The notes under the pieces were generated by a model, which was not told the origin of the DNA, did not search any database, and saw nothing but the letters and a program-made list of their open reading frames with translations. DNA of 64,000 nucleotides from Rosa chinensis (lineage: Eukaryota > Streptophyta > Magnoliopsida > Rosales > Rosaceae): assembly GCF_002994745.2 (NCBI RefSeq), contig NC_037094.1, positions 14,879,001-14,943,000 of the forward strand. The letters are read 5' to 3'. Of this stretch, positions 59,366-64,000 are shown piece by piece. How positions within the stretch are numbered: position 1 is the stretch's first letter; every line of letters begins with the position of its first letter. The position numbers and the translations under genes are program-made.

Positions 59366-60334
59366 TTTTAGAAAACCTTCCTCCGTCCTCCTCGCAGTAC
59401 AGAGCGACCTCGATAGGCGAAACCTAGGGTTTCGTTTGCTGGATGCGGCGATCTCACGATCCCCAGACTAAGCAGCGACGGCGAGGAGAGGCAGTGCAGT
59501 CTTGGTCATCGGAGCTGGTGTTCCGGATTGTTTGCTCGACGGAAACATTGAGGCGGTACAGGCTCTGATTCGCGGCGGCTTCTGCTAAGGCTGTTGAGGG
59601 TGCGGGCTCAGGTGCATAAGGACTATTTTGTACCAGGTTTTGGGTTGTCGGAGGTTTCACAACAAAGGCGGCGGAGTCGCGGGCAACTTCTGAGGCAGGG
59701 GTTTTCTGGCAATTTGATCATTTTTTGTTGTTCCAGGTCGAAGCCAGGTCTCCTCCCTTGACCAAGGCGAAGGTGGAGCTTCGCGGCCGGCCACCGGAAG
59801 AATGGATGGAGCGCTGCCCTCGGGCTCTGATCTGATAGACTTGAAGGTAGAAGGGAAAGAGGTGGGTGATGGGTCATGGGCCCTGTCTGGTTCGGCTGCT
59901 GCTTGGCTGGGCTCACCTTTTTCTCTTTCCCTTCTCTTTTTGGCCTGGTTTGGTTTAGGCTGGTGGTGTGGCAATGATTTCAGTTTTTTTGTTGTTTTGA
60001 ATATCGAGCGTCGCTCGGCCTTTTACTCTATTCGGCCCTTGATCGTTGTTGTTGGTTGATTGATGAGTGGCGATGTACACCAAGAAGGTCTTAGGCGTCA
60101 ACGCGTCTTAAATTGGTTGCTCTGATTTAGGGTTGGATAGGTGTAGGGGTTTTTTTAGATTATTGCAGTTCCTTTAGGTTTTTAGTTTTTGGTTAGGTTA
60201 TGGCTGCTCTGACAGTCTGTATTGTGCTTGAAGTTGTATTATTAGTGGTTTCTTGAAACCCTCAAGCTTGACGCAGTGAAGTCGTTATTTAATGAAACCT
60301 GATTCTGTTCCCCTAAAAAAAAAAAAAAAAAAAA
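59366..60334 (+). mobile_element. GC-rich poly(A) retroposon, about 0.97 kb, with 20-bp target-site duplication
   Basis: Flanked by AAACATATATTATGTGCAAA (59346-59365) and a copy with one mismatch (60335-60354). It ends TTTAATGAAACCTGATTC, a few bases and a run of about 20 A. The interior is GC-rich at the 5' side and T-rich at the 3' side, with no reverse transcriptase and no recognisable protein. It has the same design as the 7809-8937 element, including TTAATGAAA before the tail. Confidence 0.8.
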
Positions 60335-60354
60335 AAACATATATTATGGGCAAA

Positions 60355-60881
60355 CTGGATTTGGACCTAATATGCATAGTTGAAAAACCAGCTAAGGCAA
60401 GTGACTACTTGTGTCTGGCTCCGCTAGAGCTGTATAAAAATGAAGTTTTTATGATTAAGGTAAAGTTAATGAGTTAAATGATTTACTTTTTTAAATCATT
60501 TAGTTAGCCGATTTGACTTTAAGTAAGATTAAAATCCTGCCTAAGTGCCCATTAAGAGAAGTAATAAAGGTAAAGAGGATTTTTTTTTTTTTTTGTGTGG
60601 GGGGGGGGGGGGGGGAAGGAAATTAGGAATAATTTTGAAGAAAAAAGGACCACTATTTCTAAGTTTTGTCATTTGAGTTCATGGCATGACAAAACTTGAA
60701 TTAAAATAGAAATTGACATGGTTTGGACATGCCACTGGTTCATCATCTAAATTCCATGTGTTATTCATAGAATATGACTTTTACATTGTGCCTAAACTTG
60801 TAGAAAACTGAAATATTGAATGAATTTTCTAGTGATTTTTTTTTGCTTTTCAACTTCAAAAAATTATAAAAAGAACCATCA
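60355..60881. other. AT-rich intergenic stretch
   Basis: No gene is recognised. A T-run joined to a run of about 17 G occurs near 60580-60616. Confidence 0.5.
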
Positions 60882-60892
60882 ATCAGAACACC

Positions 60893-62809
60893 TTTTTTTT
60901 TTGGCCTTAAAATAACTTCATTAAGCCCTAAAAGTGAGAGAAACTACACGAGAAAAAAGAGCAACAAACTACTGAAACAACAGAACGGGAAAGAAAGCAA
61001 TAAAAGGATCAGAAAGCTTGTTCAAAAGCTTGATGAATGAGGACCTGGCAGTCCATCGTTTCTCAAGATAGAGGGTAGAGAGGTTGGAAGCATGTTGGCC
61101 CAATCTTGAGAGCACAACTTCAACTTAGCTAGCTTCGCCACTGCATCCGCAACAGGTTTTCTTCATGAGGGATCCAATTCCACTTAATCCAGTTGAACAA
61201 AGGCGTTAGATACGAAATTGAAGGTTTCTAGCTTAGGAATTAGAGGGAGTCAAGCCCCTAACTCCATCCTAGACATGCTCAAAATACACACCCTAGAGTT
61301 GACTAGGCTCCTAGACATGCATTTTAACCCAACAAAAATAGATATAAGCATCCATCATATGAAAATTACATCATTATATTAAATTAAACATCTTTTACAC
61401 AAAATTTTGAGTTAGGGACACAACCCTAAAACCCAACAAGAAAATTACTCACGACCCATAATTATAGACATCAAAAATACAAAATTCAAAGAGAAAAGAA
61501 AAGAGAAGTGTAGGAGAAAACAATAATAGCCACAATTAGCTAGAAAGCCAACATGACTACTATTGAATTATAACTCCCACAATTACCCAAATCTTGAATC
61601 TTGTAGAGGTTGAGCCCTTTAATAGATCCTTGAAGCTTTGTGTGAGTAAAATCCTTGAAATCTCTAAAATAAAACTAAAGAAAAGAGGAAAAAATGGAGG
61701 AAAATGAGGAGATAGAGAGAGAGAGCAGCCCAAAGGGGCTGCCTCTGTTTTGAGTGTGGTGCGGCAGCTGTAGGTCTCTAGGGTTAGGACGTGATGTATA
61801 TATATATGGCTGGGATCATATTTGTGGCAGGGAGAGAACGAGAAAAATGATAAGAAGTAGTTAAGGTGGCAGCATATGAGTGGCCAAAGAGAGAGAATGA
61901 ATTAAATGAGAATTGAAAGAGGATCACGTCACGTGCAGCCATGTAGGTGGAGCAGCCCATCTTTTGAATGATTAATTAGTCAATTAATCAACTAATTAAG
62001 TAGTCAATTAATCAACTAATTAAGCTGCACTTCTTCTTTACTAATTTTCCTTCTTTCCTCTTTTTTTTTTCTTTTCTTTTCTCTCTCATCTATTCAACAA
62101 CCAAGATATTTTTCGCAAAACACTGACATGGGTAATTAGATTTCACATCTTCATCGAAGTTGACCAATCTTGATTTTTTTTCGTCTTTTTGTCGGAAACT
62201 CCATTTTGCTCCAATTTTGGCGACATTTTATCTTGTTTCCACACCTCCGCTTATTTACTACAAAATATATAAAAGCGAATTAATTACATATTAATTGACA
62301 TGGGGATTAATTTATTTATAGTGTTTTAGATATAATTACACGCATATAAATGCGTATAATCAGATGATTTACTCTGTTGATCATTAGAGAAATTCTCCAG
62401 TTTGGGCATAACATCAGATTGTCCAAAGCACGGATAACAACTTGGCAATCACTTTCAAGGATGATATTTTGGATCTTTAAATGGGCAGCTAGTTAGAATC
62501 CTTTGACAACTGCTTGAGCTTCAGCTTCAATGGCAGAGTTGTGGTTGCCATGTAGACTAGCCACAGCCACTGAGAATCCTCTGTGATTCTTGATGATTAT
62601 CCCCACCCCACTTTTATGATTGTTCCCATCCCATGCCCCATCTACATTTACTTTAGCAAAAAGAGGAGGAGGGGGTGCCAGACATGCACAAAAGCAGGAG
62701 TATGGACTTCAGAATCAGAACTAGCCGCACGGTTATTTAGCACAGACCACTCCATGTGAGGTGGTTATGAAGCATGAAAAACCAAATCCAACTGCTGTCA
62801 TTGAAAAAA
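60893..62809 (-). mobile_element. 5'-truncated LINE (RNase H region), split by a later insertion
   Basis: On the minus strand, from about 62660 downward, the frame reads KVNVDGAWDGNNHKSGVGII and then IILESDCQVVIRALDNLMLC. After the insertion it resumes with VADAVAKLAKLKLCSQDWAN and a stop. This is the RNase H-like end of a plant LINE polyprotein. The 3' end has GGGCTTAATGAAG and poly(A) (T-run 60893-60903). Flanking ATCAGAACACC (60882-60892) and ATTAGAACACC (62810-62820) match at 10 of 11. Stops and frameshifts show decay. Confidence 0.78.
61205..62362 (-). mobile_element. LTR-like insertion inside the LINE
   Basis: It interrupts the LINE RNase H frame between VIRALDNLML...INRV and FNWIKWNW. 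Its minus-strand start TGATTATACGCATTTATATG, followed by TTTTGTAGTAAATAAGCGGAG, resembles the beginning of many plant gypsy LTRs, which points to a solo LTR. The left boundary (about 61205) and the target-site duplication are not resolved. A 26-bp tandem duplication (core GTCAATTAATCAACTAATTA) lies near 61977-62025. Confidence 0.5.
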
Positions 62810-62820
62810 TTAGAACACCT

Positions 62821-63795
62821 TCTAAAGATCATGATTTATCACTGGTGACATTAAGAAACATGATAATTTAAATAAAACTAGGGCTTTGTATAGTTTGGCA
62901 TTTTGGGAGGTTTCTTAGAATTATGGAAGCACCTGTGGTATGTAATGACATGCCGAAACATGTTAAACCTTATTAATATCATATCTTCTTAAAAGTTTTA
63001 TGTACCAAAATCTCACCATTAGCAAAGCATGGTTTTCAAAACATTTTCCCATTGATGGAACACCAAAATTTCAAATGAATTTTTATTGTACTTTGACTTT
63101 GAAAAATCATAAGAAAAAATGGCATTGAGATATTGAGTTCTATCAGTTCGAGAAGCACATGAAAATCATTATATGAGGGCAGACAATAGTATGACACCAA
63201 TGACTAAGATGTTATTATGTAACATGAATCATCAATATATCACGTATAATGTACAATTTTCACCTTTTAAACACACAATTATAATTTTAGTTGAAATCAG
63301 TGATCTTTAAATTTCTTTTCACATATTGAAATTATATTGAATCGTATATATCAATTTATTTGTTTCAGTGCCCCTCACGGTGTATTCTTATTCTCTTTGT
63401 TAGGTATGTACATGAAAATTTTCATCTAAAACAAAGAAATAGTAGCATTTATCCTACCAAACAATAACAATTTATACCAAGCTTGACAGAGCGAGACTGG
63501 CCTATAACTATGGCAGTAAGCTACACTGCAATGTACATAAATGGCATAAAAGGATTTCATGCAGTTCCATCTAGTATCACTTGTCTCTTAGCTTACTTCG
63601 CCGCAGTCCTACATATACTCCTTAGTCCCAGAATCAATAAAGAAGTTAAGAGCAAAAAATCACAAGATCTAAGTGCAGCCACATCTAATCCAAATATATA
63701 TAATCAAATTATATACCATGGCCGGCAATGATCGAGTAATCCAATGCGGCAACTTCTAGGGCATCTGGCTTCGGAATCGAAGTTAAGGGTGTTTC
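62821..63795. other. Intergenic stretch before the right-edge gene
   Basis: No gene is recognised. An 80-codon frame at 63483-63731 has no family match and starts only at a non-ATG codon. Confidence 0.45.
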
Positions 63796-63801
63796 TAGCT
63801 C

Positions 63802-63809
63802 TATAAATA
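63802..63809 (+). promoter_or_regulatory. TATA box of the right-edge gene
   Basis: TATAAATA stands about 94 bp before the ATG, a usual distance for a plant promoter with a leader of 60 bp or so. Confidence 0.65.
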
Positions 63810-63895
63810 CACTCTAATTCTTCAGTCTTAGAATCACAAGTACAAGTTCAAGTACAAATTCAGAGTATTCAAGCAAGAAATTAGTGAAGAATGTG

Positions 63896-64000
63896 ATGAC
63901 TAGGTCTAGCAACAAAATGGCAACAGTTCTGAACTTGATTCTGGTGCTCTCTCTTCTTCTCATGATTTCGATCTCTAAGAGTAGTACACAGCTTGGAGGT
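63896..64000 (+). CDS. Start of a secreted-protein gene (truncated by window end)
   Basis: From ATG 63896 the 35 visible codons read MTRSSNKMATVLNLILVLSL and continue with LLMISISKSSTQLGG. A second in-frame ATG (63917) would give an N-terminus starting with the hydrophobic core. The long Leu/Ile run followed by small residues is a secretory signal peptide. The mature part lies outside the window, so the family cannot be named; small cysteine-rich or peptide-hormone genes are possibilities only. Confidence 0.6.
   Translation, partial: MTRSSNKMATVLNLILVLSLLLMISISKSSTQLGG

Noticed and set aside
63483..63731. 82-codon frame
   Set aside because: It starts at a non-ATG codon and has no motif; not reported as a gene.
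1..64000. Conserved plant microRNA precursors
   Set aside because: I looked by eye for mature sequences of common families (such as miR156, 159/319, 166, 167, 172, 396) on the given strand and found none; this is not an exhaustive search.

Overview
This window is plant nuclear DNA, almost certainly from a dicot. The genes have short introns with GT-AG borders. tRNA-Trp and tRNA-Ala are of plant type, and the intergenic space is AT-rich and packed with plant transposon relics: TRIM, hAT and Mutator MITEs, LINEs with RNase H, SINEs and a solo LTR. A Rosaceae-like source is possible but rests only on general impression. Most of the window is gene-poor. I find five genes with good support, one partial gene at the right edge, two tRNAs and several broken genes.

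Layout. From 1 to 12.3 kb there is no convincing gene. This stretch holds a Mutator-type MITE (2010-2200), a 590-bp TRIM retrotransposon with primer-binding site (5799-6388), a 1.1-kb poly(A) retroposon with target-site duplication (7809-8937), a 1.3-kb element with long inverted ends and an internal tandem array (9570-10877), and a tRNA-derived SINE (about 11.8-11.9 kb). From 12.3 to 20.2 kb lies a tandem duplication of about 4 kb. Each unit carries a five-exon gene for a plastid-like histidine phosphatase of the phosphoglycerate-mutase-like AT74/AT74H type. The second unit also has an intact tRNA-Trp gene antisense in intron 3 (the first unit keeps only a relic), a tRNA-Ala gene and a small membrane-anchored RING-H2 gene. 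From 21.9 to 24.0 kb is a two-exon BTB/POZ gene of the At1g63850 type on the minus strand.

From 25 to 41 kb is a graveyard of duplicated, inverted and decayed sequence. It includes a segmental duplication whose two copies have received different transposons, so each copy shows the empty site of the other. It also includes several broken copies of one unrecognised gene family with a kinase-loop-like motif, arranged as a palindrome, as a distant inverted copy and as tandem fragments. From 42 to 51 kb are MITEs, a decayed RING gene, a LINE RNase H fragment with long target-site duplication, and a 1.6-kb foldback element whose arms are pyrimidine- and purine-rich. From 55.6 to 56.3 kb is an intact BRH1-type RING-H2 E3 ligase gene with TATA box. 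From 59.3 to 62.8 kb are a second GC-rich poly(A) retroposon and a LINE fragment interrupted by an LTR-like insertion. At 63.9 kb a gene with a signal peptide starts and runs off the window.

No operon-like cooperation is expected in this genome type. The clearest links are the two duplicated phosphatases and the three ubiquitin-related loci (two intact RING genes and one RING relic; the BTB protein could also serve as a CUL3 adaptor). The most unusual signals are three tiny tail-only insertions flanked by target-site duplications, one of which has duplicated a 5' splice site inside the second phosphatase gene; the antisense intronic tRNA-Trp that survives in one paralogue and is decaying in the other; and the rearranged gene family at 28-41 kb. 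I found no complete new system. All boundaries were read by eye.
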